Assembly: GCA_017557425.1 (NCBI GenBank)
Contig: JAFYYU010000018.1
Location: 17,650 to 81,649 of the forward strand
Direction: 5' to 3'
From: Muribaculaceae bacterium
Lineage (GTDB): Bacteria; Bacteroidota; Bacteroidia; Bacteroidales; Muribaculaceae
DNA length: 64,000 nucleotides
Made by a program: the position numbers and the translations under genes. Positions 48,375-55,451 of the stretch are shown here, piece after piece; the stretch's first letter is position 1, and every line of letters starts with the position of its first letter. The notes beneath the pieces were generated by a model. The model was given only the letters and a program-made list of their open reading frames with translations, was not told the origin of the DNA and ran no database searches.

Positions 48375-50414
48375 ATGAACAAACAACGACTTCTCACTTG
48401 GTTTCTCATGACACTGCTGGCAGCAACGACAGTGCTGGCGGCAACACGCGAGAAAAACAACATCCTCTCGTTAAAGAACTCTATCACCGACGACGACATC
48501 GTCTTTCCCGAGAGCTTTGACACCGACGTTCACAAGATGATGACCAACTGGTATCTGCAGAACTATACCGTCCTTGATGCCGACGTCGAGAACAAATCCC
48601 CTGGCGAGGTGAGCGAGGAAACCTACATCCGCAGGCTGGCTGCAATACCCTCGGTCATCGAGATGCCGTACAACCAGATTGTGCGCAAGCACATCGAGCG
48701 GTACGTTTATCGCAGCCGCACGCTCATCGAGGAAATGCTGGGCATGAGCCTTTACTACATGCCTATCTTTGAGCAAGCCCTTGAGAAGGAAGGTCTGCCA
48801 CTTGAACTCAAATACCTGCCCATCGTCGAGAGCGCACTTGATCCCAATGCGGTGTCACGTGTGGGAGCTGCTGGACTGTGGCAATTCATGATCGGCACTG
48901 GCAAGGGACTGGGACTTGAAATCAACTCCCTCGTGGACGAACGCCGTGATCCCTACCGTTCCAGCGCGATGGCCGCCAAATATCTCAAGAACCTGTATCA
49001 GATCTACAACGATTGGTCGTTGGCAATCGCCGCCTATAACTGTGGCCCCGGAAACGTGAACAAAGCGCTCCACCGCAACGGCGGCACGGGCGACTTTTGG
49101 GACATCTATGAATACCTGCCCCGCGAGACCCGTGGTTACGTGCCGGCTTTCATCGCCGCCAACTATGCGATGACCTATTACAAGCAGCACAACATCAGCC
49201 CCACGCTGGCCCGCAAACCGCTCATCACCGATACTGTGAGTGTGAACCGCCGCATCCACTTTGCGCAGATTGCCAGTGTGCTCAACATGCCCATCGAGGA
49301 AATCCGCACCTTCAATCCGCAATACCGTGCCGACGTCATTCCTGGCGACAATCATCCTTACACACTTGTTTTGCCCTCGCAGCAGGTTTACAGCTTTATC
49401 ATGAGCCAGGACAGCATCGACAACTACCGTGATGACCTGTATGCCCACCGCGAGGTCGTCGAGCCGGGAGGTGAAACCGCCACGGCCGAAGAGTATCTCT
49501 CGGGACGCACGGCAAACGGCGACGTACGCACCATTACCCACAAGGTGGGACGTGGCGAGACCGCCTCGACCATTGCAGCCAAATACGGCATGACCACCGG
49601 CGAACTGATGGCCATGAACAACATGAGCAGCGAGCGGGTGCGCCGAGGCGACAACCTCAAGGTGAAAGCCCCGAGCCACAGCAACGCCAGCGCCGACAAC
49701 GAGGATACCGGCATCATCGAGACCACCTCAAACTCCAACAACGAGGATTTGGCAATGAACGAACAGGTGGCCGAGAGCGAGCAGGAACAATTTGACGAAG
49801 TCAAAGACATTCAGCGCAAAGCTGCCGAAAAAGAGCCGTACAAGCGCTCTTATACCGCCAAGTCTGATTCTGAACCCGTCACCCAAAAAGCCAGCAGATC
49901 CACCTCGACGAGGGATGACGACCAGGCTTCGCGCCGTCAGGCATCTAAAACCAACTCCAGCAGCTGGCGCTCACGCAATGCCAAATATGCCGAAAAAGAG
50001 AGCAGTCACAAGTCTAAGCGCAACGAGAGCGCCGAGCGCAGCTCCAAGAGCAGCAAGAGCAAAAGCAAGAAACAGTCCAAGCCCAAACAGCCCAGTGAGG
50101 TGACCGTCCAAAAGGGCGAATCGCTGACCAAAATCGCCGAGAAGGCCGGCGTTTCGGTTAAGGACCTCGAACGGGCCAACGGCATTGAAAACGGCAACAA
50201 GATCAAGGCTGGCGAGAAAATCAAGATTCCCACCAAGGAAGAAGCCCGCAAGGCCGCTTCAACCGAGAAGAAGGGCAGTAAATCCTCTTCGGGAAAGAGT
50301 TCGTCCGGTAAATCTTCGAGCAAGGCCTCTAGCAGCAAGTCTTCGGGCAAAAGCAGCTCGTCCGGAAAGTCCAGCTCATCCGGAAAATCCAGCAAAAAGT
50401 CCAAGAAGAAATAA
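48375..50414 (+). CDS. membrane-bound lytic transglycosylase with LysM domains (MltD-like)
   Basis: Cleaves peptidoglycan glycan strands non-hydrolytically. The 679 residues have a signal peptide (about 1-24), an SLT domain (about 115-250) with catalytic Glu152 in IVESALDPNAVS and GLWQFMIGTGKGLGL, then LysM repeats (about 300-345 weak; 391-432 HKVGRGETASTIAAKYGM; 573-616 VTVQKGESLTKIAEKAGV) binding glycan. The C-terminus is a Ser/Lys/Gly low-complexity tail. Fourth gene of the parA-parB-DUF5683 set; a relA/spoT gene often follows in this order but here tcdA comes next on the other strand. Confidence 0.92.
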   Translation: MNKQRLLTWFLMTLLAATTVLAATREKNNILSLKNSITDDDIVFPESFDTDVHKMMTNWYLQNYTVLDADVENKSPGEVSEETYIRRLAAIPSVIEMPYNQIVRKHIERYVYRSRTLIEEMLGMSLYYMPIFEQALEKEGLPLELKYLPIVESALDPNAVSRVGAAGLWQFMIGTGKGLGLEINSLVDERRDPYRSSAMAAKYLKNLYQIYNDWSLAIAAYNCGPGNVNKALHRNGGTGDFWDIYEYLPRETRGYVPAFIAANYAMTYYKQHNISPTLARKPLITDTVSVNRRIHFAQIASVLNMPIEEIRTFNPQYRADVIPGDNHPYTLVLPSQQVYSFIMSQDSIDNYRDDLYAHREVVEPGGETATAEEYLSGRTANGDVRTITHKVGRGETASTIAAKYGMTTGELMAMNNMSSERVRRGDNLKVKAPSHSNASADNEDTGIIETTSNSNNEDLAMNEQVAESEQEQFDEVKDIQRKAAEKEPYKRSYTAKSDSEPVTQKASRSTSTRDDDQASRRQASKTNSSSWRSRNAKYAEKESSHKSKRNESAERSSKSSKSKSKKQSKPKQPSEVTVQKGESLTKIAEKAGVSVKDLERANGIENGNKIKAGEKIKIPTKEEARKAASTEKKGSKSSSGKSSSGKSSSKASSSKSSGKSSSSGKSSSSGKSSKKSKKK

Positions 50415-50421
50415 ACACGCG

Positions 50422-51144
50422 TTATCGGGTGAGGTCCACGATTACCTCACGTGCGATGAGCAAACCGGCCGCGGCAGGAACGAATGCGTTGCTGCCCGGC
50501 TGTTTTTTTCCATCGACATAGACCGGCACATCAGGATTGAACCGGGGCTCTTCCTCGCTATAGACACACTTGAAGTGGTGGATGCCCTCGCGGTGCAACA
50601 GCTTGCGCAGCATCCGCGCGAGCGGGTCGATGCGCGTTGAGTCAAAGTCCGCTACCCTGAAGGCCATCGGGTCCATCTTGTAGGCCGCGCCCATCGAGCA
50701 GATGTGTGTCACGCCCAGGCGCAGGCAACGCCGTGCAATCTCCATCTTCGCCGTAATGGTATCCAGGCTATCAACGACATAATTAAAGCAAGAAAGGTCG
50801 ATTTCATCGGCATTTTCGGGCAGATAGAACATCTTGTGGGTCGTCACCTGGCACTGCGGATTGATGTCGCGCACGCGCTCGGCTGCTACATCCACCTTCG
50901 CACGGCCGATGGTGCTGTGCAGCGCAAAAATCTGACGATTGATGTTCGTCACACTCACCGTGTCGTCATCAATCAGGTCCAGCGCCCCCACCCCACTGCG
51001 GGCCAGCGCTTCGACCACATAGCCGCCCACGCCGCCGATGCCGAACACCGCCACGCGGCTCCGCGCCAACTTTTCCATTGCCGCAGTTCCAAGCATCAAT
51101 TCAGTGCGAGCAAACGGGTTTTCTGTCGTCTGTTGATTCTCCAT
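50422..51144 (-). CDS. tcdA: tRNA threonylcarbamoyladenosine dehydratase TcdA
   Basis: E1-like enzyme that cyclises t6A37 of ANN-decoding tRNAs to ct6A using ATP. From ATG 51144 there are 240 residues: ENPFARTELMLG start, nucleotide loop FGIGGVGGYVVEALARSG (about 34-51), DDDTVSVTNINRQ (about 58-70), and VVDSLDTITAKM. An in-frame extension up to 51333 is rejected because it runs through the promoter and the tRNA-Leu gene. Functionally related to mtaB at 13493, which also modifies t6A. Confidence 0.94.
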   Translation of the reverse strand: MENQQTTENPFARTELMLGTAAMEKLARSRVAVFGIGGVGGYVVEALARSGVGALDLIDDDTVSVTNINRQIFALHSTIGRAKVDVAAERVRDINPQCQVTTHKMFYLPENADEIDLSCFNYVVDSLDTITAKMEIARRCLRLGVTHICSMGAAYKMDPMAFRVADFDSTRIDPLARMLRKLLHREGIHHFKCVYSEEEPRFNPDVPVYVDGKKQPGSNAFVPAAAGLLIAREVIVDLTR

Positions 51145-51164
51145 TTTTTGAGATTTTGTGACCG

Positions 51165-51172
51165 CAAAAATA
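51165..51172 (-). promoter_or_regulatory. -7 box (TATTTTTG) for tcdA
   Basis: Minus-strand TAnnTTTG, 20 bp before the chosen ATG; this supports the short start. Confidence 0.55.
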
Positions 51173-51242
51173 CTAAAAACAAAGCCCAATCGCCGTGAAA
51201 ACCAACACAAAATAATAATGGCAGGCAAAAAAAAGTGATTTT

Positions 51243-51276
51243 TTTGCCCACCATTAAAAATTTTGACGTACCTTTG
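51243..51276 (+). promoter_or_regulatory. promoter for tRNA-Leu
   Basis: TTTG (51243-51246), 22 bp, TACCTTTG (51269-51276), 13 bp before the mature tRNA start. Confidence 0.6.
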
Positions 51277-51289
51277 CACCCGCTTCGAC

Positions 51290-51373
51290 GCCCAGATGGC
51301 GGAATCGGTAGACGCGTTGGTCTCAAACACCAATGGGGTAACACCCGTGCCGGTTCGACCCCGGCTCTGGGTA
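51290..51373 (+). tRNA. tRNA-Leu(CAA)
   Basis: Class II tRNA with acceptor GCCCAGA/TCTGGGT, anticodon arm TTGGT-CTCAAAC-ACCAA (anticodon CAA), a variable arm, T-arm GCCGG-TTCGACC-CCGGC and discriminator A. CCA not encoded. It marks the left edge of the accessory island to the right. Confidence 0.93.
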
Positions 51374-51391
51374 CGAGTTTGACTCGAAAAT

Positions 51392-51430
51392 AATCGCTAA
51401 AGCCTTGAAATTAAAGACTTTAGCGATTTT
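51392..51430 (+). terminator. terminator after tRNA-Leu
   Basis: Perfect 11-bp stem AATCGCTAAAG/CTTTAGCGATT with TTTCTATTT tail. It overlaps the putative integrase remnant on the minus strand. Confidence 0.75.
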
Positions 51431-51513
51431 CTATTTCTCAGTTTTCCCCACATTTTCCCCACATCTGCAAAGATTCTTGCAAAATTTTTTCTTTTCCCCA
51501 CAAATTTCCTCCC
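51397..51513 (-). pseudogene. putative C-terminal remnant of a tyrosine recombinase (integrase)
   Basis: The minus-strand frame ending at TAG 51399-51397 reads FADVGKMWGKLRNRKSLKSL near its end, preceded by GRKFVGKRKNF. This resembles the last residues of Bacteroidota integrases that insert at tRNA-Leu, whose stop codon lies in the attachment region; this is from memory of the family and not verified. The frame is broken by stops upstream of about 51560, so no intact integrase remains. Confidence 0.4.
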
Positions 51514-51840
51514 CATTTCCCATCTTTCCCCACCCAGACCACAACAAACACCCCAACCACTTCAACGTCATTCAATCCAATTAAACAGTTTTCAATGCTT
51601 CACTAATTGAAAAACCTCCTCTACCCTCTATTCGGAGAGATAAATAAAGATCTTGTTATGTTTTCTGAGACATTTTTCTATTGCGTTTTCTGAGACGTAT
51701 CTATGACATTTCTGTTCGGTTTTTTGATACCTATACACCTACTCTTAACTGCTTTTTTCTTTTTTAAAGAGCTAGCCATTTCTGACCCGCTCCAATCCAT
51801 GAATATCTCAGTTAAAATTGGGGTTACATGTTGCAATAGT
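51431..51840. other. decayed intergenic stretch at the island edge
   Basis: Pyrimidine-rich plus strand covering the integrase remnant, then at about 51655-51720 two TTTTCTGAGAC units. On the minus strand these translate to a VSENAIEK-like piece, similar to the decayed repeats at 56530-57130. No intact gene is visible. Confidence 0.5.
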
Positions 51841-52233
51841 TTATTTCTTGGTCATTTTGAAGACCGTTGAAAGGTTGCTCTCATCGAGCGTCCCTTTCAT
51901 CTTAACGGTCAGTGTATTACCATTTCTGCCCATGAGTTCATAGACATACATCGGCTCTTGCGTTTCGGCATAGTAAGTCTTGACCAGGCCGCCTTCTATT
52001 TTGTATGAATCCTCCATAGAGAATCCAGTTGAGCAAGTACCGTTGGAATTGAACGTGAGCATGGTGCCGGTGAGGATCCACCACCATTCAGGTGAACCTT
52101 GTACTTCGGTGATTTCCCATGTTCCAATGATGGCGTTTTTATCAAACTGAAGGCTTGGTTCATCATCGCTGCCACATGACACGAATACCAGTGCAGAAAA
52201 CATCAGTGAAAAGAAAATGATTAACTTCTTCAT
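51841..52233 (-). CDS. small lipoprotein, lipocalin-like
   Basis: A 130-residue predicted lipoprotein: signal peptide with lipobox FVSC (Cys20) and a GSDDEP linker. The fold resembles small lipocalin-like Bacteroidota proteins, with IIGTWEITEVQGS near the start, TMLTFNSNGTCSTG, and repeated short beta strands ending in FKMTKK. Function unknown; probably outer-membrane or surface. It is the first protein gene of the island and lies 48 bp downstream of tRNA-like RNA 1 on the same strand. Confidence 0.75.
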   Translation of the reverse strand: MKKLIIFFSLMFSALVFVSCGSDDEPSLQFDKNAIIGTWEITEVQGSPEWWWILTGTMLTFNSNGTCSTGFSMEDSYKIEGGLVKTYYAETQEPMYVYELMGRNGNTLTVKMKGTLDESNLSTVFKMTKK

Positions 52234-52280
52234 ATTAAAGCGTATTTAGTTAATGAAACATGTTTTGCTATATATAAAAA

Positions 52281-52365
52281 GTGTGGGCTGGCAGGGATTC
52301 GAACCCGCAATATCAGCTCCTTGCTAACGGCTACTGCCCGCTCCTATGCGACCATCAGCCCACAC
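52281..52365 (-). ncRNA. tRNA-like structured RNA 1
   Basis: On the minus strand a perfect 10-bp closing stem (GTGTGGGCTG/CAGCCCACAC) encloses a D-arm-like hairpin (TCGC-ATAGGA-GCGG), a middle arm and a T-arm-like GGG-TTCGAAT-CCC. The closing stem is followed by TTTTT, so it also works as a terminator. The stem is longer than a tRNA acceptor and no normal 7-nt anticodon loop can be drawn, so it is not a standard tRNA. Confidence 0.6.
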
Positions 52366-52383
52366 CCAACTTGTTTTACGCTG

Positions 52384-52421
52384 CAAAGAAAACATCAGGT
52401 TGTCCCAAATCGTGGGACAGC
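52384..52421 (-). promoter_or_regulatory. palindromic element plus -7-like box upstream of RNA 1
   Basis: TGTCCCA-AATCG-TGGGACA (52401-52419), then 14 bp after its TTTG a TTTCTTTG box (52391-52384). The same module recurs at 53714-53755 and 55387-55425. Confidence 0.55.
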
Positions 52422-52532
52422 ATAAGTTTTTTTGCGAAAAATCACCCTGGTTCACTTCTGGTACGTTCCAAGGTGATAATAGAAAGCCCCGATGGCTTGT
52501 GTTCAATGTCTCTTTAAGACCAATTATGGCAA

Positions 52533-53096
52533 CTATTCCATAGGGGTATTTGCGGAATCTCGTATCGAAGCAAGATTACCATTTTCATCAAGTTTAAAGA
52601 TGTGATATTCCTTGATGAACTTCATCATCATGCAATCTAAATCAGCGAAAAAGATGAACGAATCTATATACGCCGACAAGACTATGCGCTTTTTCTTTGA
52701 GCTATACACATAGAAATAAGCGGTTTCAAAGATATCATTAGCCATATTCTTGAACTTGCGTTTATCATCGTGGACTACAGGCTCAAAACTTATGGTAAAC
52801 TTATCCTCTCCATTATCCACAGTGACCGAGGCCGAACCGCAGCACCATGCAAGGTTGATGTAAAGCAGCCATTCATGAAGATAACTCAATGCCAAAGCTT
52901 CGTTACTCATGGGGATATAGAGTGTTTTTGGCTTTCTCTTCTTCACCTCTTCATAATCAACATGAATGACCATCACTGATTTCTCGCCTTCAAGTTTCTT
53001 GAAGCGTATGCTAATATAATCTGTTGTGATGGGTTGTTGGACGGCGATTTCTTGCAACAGCCGTGCCCTTTCGCTATACCAATTTCTCACTTTCAT
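52533..53096 (-). CDS. hypothetical protein (187 aa)
   Basis: Not recognised. 187 residues, mixed alpha/beta, no signal peptide or membrane helix; begins MKVRNWYSERARLLQEIAVQQ. Contains a DYEEVKKRKPKTLYIPMS stretch and hydrophobic strands (IRFKKLEGEKSVMVIHVDY) suggesting a compact cytoplasmic domain. It follows the 94-residue gene by 20 bp and is probably co-transcribed with it and with the upstream RNAs. Confidence 0.6.
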   Translation of the reverse strand: MKVRNWYSERARLLQEIAVQQPITTDYISIRFKKLEGEKSVMVIHVDYEEVKKRKPKTLYIPMSNEALALSYLHEWLLYINLAWCCGSASVTVDNGEDKFTISFEPVVHDDKRKFKNMANDIFETAYFYVYSSKKKRIVLSAYIDSFIFFADLDCMMMKFIKEYHIFKLDENGNLASIRDSANTPME

Positions 53097-53116
53097 ATGT
53101 TTTAATGTATTGATGA

Positions 53117-53401
53117 TTAAACTCTGATGATATCACTCTCTTCAACTATTTTCAACTTGTTTTGTTTCCCAAGTGGAATCCACATGAGTTCTTCGATGTA
53201 CTCAACATAGTAAGGTCTGTTGAGAATACCCAGTGCTATCTTAAGTCGGTCTTTGTGGCTGGCTTGTAGGAATTCACGCCATACATCCCAACTCATTTCT
53301 GCGATGTCGCATGATGGATTCACAGGCATTCTATACCTCAGTCTTAGTACGACTGTAACTTTTATGTCTTCTGGTTTTCGATAAGAGATTTCGTCTTCCA
53401 T
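53117..53401 (-). CDS. hypothetical protein (94 aa)
   Basis: Not recognised. 94 residues, starting MEDEISYRKPEDIKVTVVLRLRYRMPV, cytoplasmic, with a WDVWREFLQASHKDRLKIALGIL helix pair and LMWIPLGKQNKLKIVEE at the end. The ATG lies 33 bp after tRNA-like RNA 2 on the same strand, and the 187-residue gene follows by 20 bp, so the two form a small unit of unknown role. Confidence 0.55.
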   Translation of the reverse strand: MEDEISYRKPEDIKVTVVLRLRYRMPVNPSCDIAEMSWDVWREFLQASHKDRLKIALGILNRPYYVEYIEELMWIPLGKQNKLKIVEESDIIRV

Positions 53402-53434
53402 TTGATATGTAAGTTATTTGGTTTGACACATAAA

Positions 53435-53522
53435 ATGTGGGCAGGTGATGGAGTCGAACCATTCCCTTCCCTCATCAAGGAGGGACCGCCGTTCCACACA
53501 TCGCGGGTCTGCCTGCCCACAT
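53435..53522 (-). ncRNA. tRNA-like structured RNA 2
   Basis: Perfect 11-bp closing stem ATGTGGGCAGG/CCTGCCCACAT, an inner D-arm-like stem (GACC...GGTC), hairpin CCCTC-CTTGAT-GAGGG with a 6-nt loop, and T-arm-like ATGG-TTCGACT-CCAT; TTTT follows. 88 nt. Confidence 0.6.
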
Positions 53523-53533
53523 CGGTTTCAAAA

Positions 53534-53594
53534 TGCTCCAACTCACACAGGTCGCGTGCCGTGAGCAAACGGGGCTCCTATCCCAGTTGGAGCA
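53534..53594 (-). ncRNA. short structured RNA 4 between RNAs 2 and 3
   Basis: Perfect 10-bp closing stem TGCTCCAACT/AGTTGGAGCA with inner hairpin CCGT-TTGCTC-ACGG (again a 6-nt loop), then TTTTG. 61 nt, without a T-arm. It lies 11 nt from RNA 2 and 4 nt from RNA 3. Confidence 0.5.
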
Positions 53595-53598
53595 GAAA

Positions 53599-53694
53599 GT
53601 GTGCAGGATGGGTAGGACTCGAACCTCCTATATCAAGCCCGGGATTTAGTCTGGGCTTGCTCGCTACCAAACCTGCGACCATCATCCTGCACAC
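53599..53694 (-). ncRNA. tRNA-like structured RNA 3
   Basis: Perfect 12-bp closing stem GTGTGCAGGATG/CATCCTGCACAC; D-arm-like TCGC-AGGTTTGGTA-GCGA; hairpin CAAGCCC/GGGCTTG with a loop of about 12; T-arm-like TAGGA-GGTTCGAG-TCCTA. 96 nt, followed by TTTC. Shares GATGGTCGCA with RNA 1. Confidence 0.6.
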
Positions 53695-53713
53695 GCAAAC
53701 TTGTTTTACGGTG

Positions 53714-53755
53714 CAAAGAAAACACGAGGCTGTCTCAAATCATGGGACAGCCTCG
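53714..53755 (-). promoter_or_regulatory. palindromic element plus -7-like box upstream of RNA 3; also a terminator
   Basis: CGAGGCTGTC/GACAGCCTCG (10 bp, 53725-53755) around TCAAATCATGG, then TTTCTTTG (53721-53714) at the same 14-bp distance from the loop TTTG as at the other two copies. It also lies 18 bp beyond the restriction-gene stop. Confidence 0.6.
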
Positions 53756-53772
53756 AAAAATATTTGAAAAAA

Positions 53773-55347
53773 TCACAAATTTTTGATTACTTCTTTACCT
53801 ATTAGCTTATTTAGTTCGGCACCGACACGTGAATCATTATAAATTGACGCCCAATGTTCTTCGAATATTGGAGCATTTCGGTCAGCAGTGCCATTAACGT
53901 CTACGCGATATATGACAAGGCGTTCCTTATCGCATATTGCCATCAGAGACGAGCGTAGCATTTTGGCATACGATAATCCTTGCGAAAAAGCATTGATTTG
54001 TTCTCGCATAAGTGACATATCTAGTTTTGCTTCAATCACGAAAGGTGCAGTTTCAAAATGTTTATCTCCCTTCGCAAAGAACACAAAATCGGGGATGGCC
54101 TTGAGACCTCTTCCTGCCTTAAGCGAAAGCTGACGGGTCCAGTCCTGTTCTTCATACCCTAGTTTGCGCAAAATGGGTATAAGAATTCTCTCTTCGACAT
54201 CTTTCTCTAGTTTGATTTCACCAAAATCAACATCTTCGACTTCATAGAGTTTTGGCAAGACAGAAGTGTCACCTCCTTTTTGTTCAATTAGTCGAAGGAG
54301 TTCAGAGTAGTCCTGAGCAGACAACTCCACACCATTAATTCCTTGAAGATTCTTACGGACAATGGGGAGGTTGGAAAAATACTGATCTGCTTTTAAATCT
54401 TTATTTGAAATTTGAGGTACCCTTGAGCCGTCACAAACGGTTGTCCTGCATTTGTAATAATCAAAAGGATTATACAGACCAGCTGTATTAGCACGCCATA
54501 CTGAATGAATATAACTCCTCGGAGAGAGGCAATATACAATAACAATATCTCCCCGCTTTGTTCTTTCATTGCATGCCCAGATACTGTTGCCAACGCCTTT
54601 TATTTCCCCACTTGTTGCTTTGTCAAGATAATCAAAATCACTACCAGATGCGCCCGTTAGCCACACATTGACAGGCTTTGGCAGGTCAGTTTGAATGGAC
54701 TCTTCGTTTAGCATTTCTGCCAAACCATAGAAACAAGCGCAAAATTCCGCGTCGCTCATTTCATACTCAGCCTGGAATGCATTCATGGCACAACAAACGT
54801 CAAAATAGTACTTCATGAATGCTTTGTAGTCTTTTGTATGTGGTATCGGGGGCAACTCAATACCAAGAGCATTACAATTTCTCATTATCAAGTCATATCT
54901 ATAAGGGAAAAGGATTGGTTTGAAATGAGAATGTACGATGAAAAGATATAATGAAAGAGGAAGAACATAAGATGATTTTCCCCTAAAATCAGTAGCTCTT
55001 AATACTTTCTTCCTCTCATCTGTGCTACAACTGAGGTTCCCTTTCTCGTCTTGAATGATTTCTGTTAAATAGAAATCATTAACTAATTTTTCATAATCTT
55101 CCAATAACGTGTCATCATTAATGGTAAGTCCTTGACAAGAAAGATTCTCTGCAAGGAAGAACACTTCGTTTACAATGTATTCCGTCTTGATTTCATCAAG
55201 ATTCGCCATTTTGGGTTGGCATTCTTTAGAATAATTAATAATGCCCTCTAGCAACAATCTATGATCATTGGTTTCAGGGTCGAAGAGTTGAATCAGTTTT
55301 TTCCCTTCGTCCGACGTTTTGTAATTCTGCCAAAGTTTCTTATTCAT
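53773..55347 (-). CDS. putative modification-dependent restriction protein (EVE-like + HsdR_N-like nuclease)
   Basis: A 524-residue protein. The N-terminal ~215 residues are unrecognised and helical. About 227-300 resembles an EVE/PUA-like modified-base reader (VNVWLTGASGSDFDYLD, then RGDIVIVYCLSPRSYIHSVWRAN). The last ~130 residues look like the type I restriction HsdR N-terminal nuclease: DVEERILIPILRKLGYEE, IPDFVF with D420 and VIEAK with E439-x-K441, a PD-(D/E)XK core. EVE plus nuclease is a known layout for enzymes that cut modified DNA; this reading is inference. WYL regulator next door; own TAATTTTG promoter. Confidence 0.62.
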   Translation of the reverse strand: MNKKLWQNYKTSDEGKKLIQLFDPETNDHRLLLEGIINYSKECQPKMANLDEIKTEYIVNEVFFLAENLSCQGLTINDDTLLEDYEKLVNDFYLTEIIQDEKGNLSCSTDERKKVLRATDFRGKSSYVLPLSLYLFIVHSHFKPILFPYRYDLIMRNCNALGIELPPIPHTKDYKAFMKYYFDVCCAMNAFQAEYEMSDAEFCACFYGLAEMLNEESIQTDLPKPVNVWLTGASGSDFDYLDKATSGEIKGVGNSIWACNERTKRGDIVIVYCLSPRSYIHSVWRANTAGLYNPFDYYKCRTTVCDGSRVPQISNKDLKADQYFSNLPIVRKNLQGINGVELSAQDYSELLRLIEQKGGDTSVLPKLYEVEDVDFGEIKLEKDVEERILIPILRKLGYEEQDWTRQLSLKAGRGLKAIPDFVFFAKGDKHFETAPFVIEAKLDMSLMREQINAFSQGLSYAKMLRSSLMAICDKERLVIYRVDVNGTADRNAPIFEEHWASIYNDSRVGAELNKLIGKEVIKNL

Positions 55348-55386
55348 AATACTTTCAAAATATTAATGTGTTACACTTTTTGCATC

Positions 55387-55425
55387 CAAAATTAGGATCA
55401 CGTTGTCTCAAATCATGGGACAGCC
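55387..55425 (-). promoter_or_regulatory. palindromic element and -7 box for the restriction gene
   Basis: TGTCTCA-AATCA-TGGGACA (55404-55422) with TAATTTTG (55394-55387) placed 14 bp after the loop TTTG. Third copy of the module. It lies 27 bp beyond the WYL stop. Confidence 0.6.
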
Positions 55426-55451
55426 TCGCAAAAACTATATTTTTGGCGATT

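Noticed and set aside
51145-51333. Longer TcdA with 63 extra N-terminal residues
   Set aside because: It runs through the tcdA -7 box and the complement of the tRNA-Leu gene; the family starts near the ATG at 51144.
52281-52517. Plus-strand peptide starting MWAGRDSNPQ
   Set aside because: This is the complement of a T-arm sequence (tRNA-like RNA 1), a frequent false translation.
53402-53767. Plus-strand 121-residue frame over the RNA cluster
   Set aside because: It reads through three structured RNAs and two AGxGxEP T-arm artefacts; no domain.
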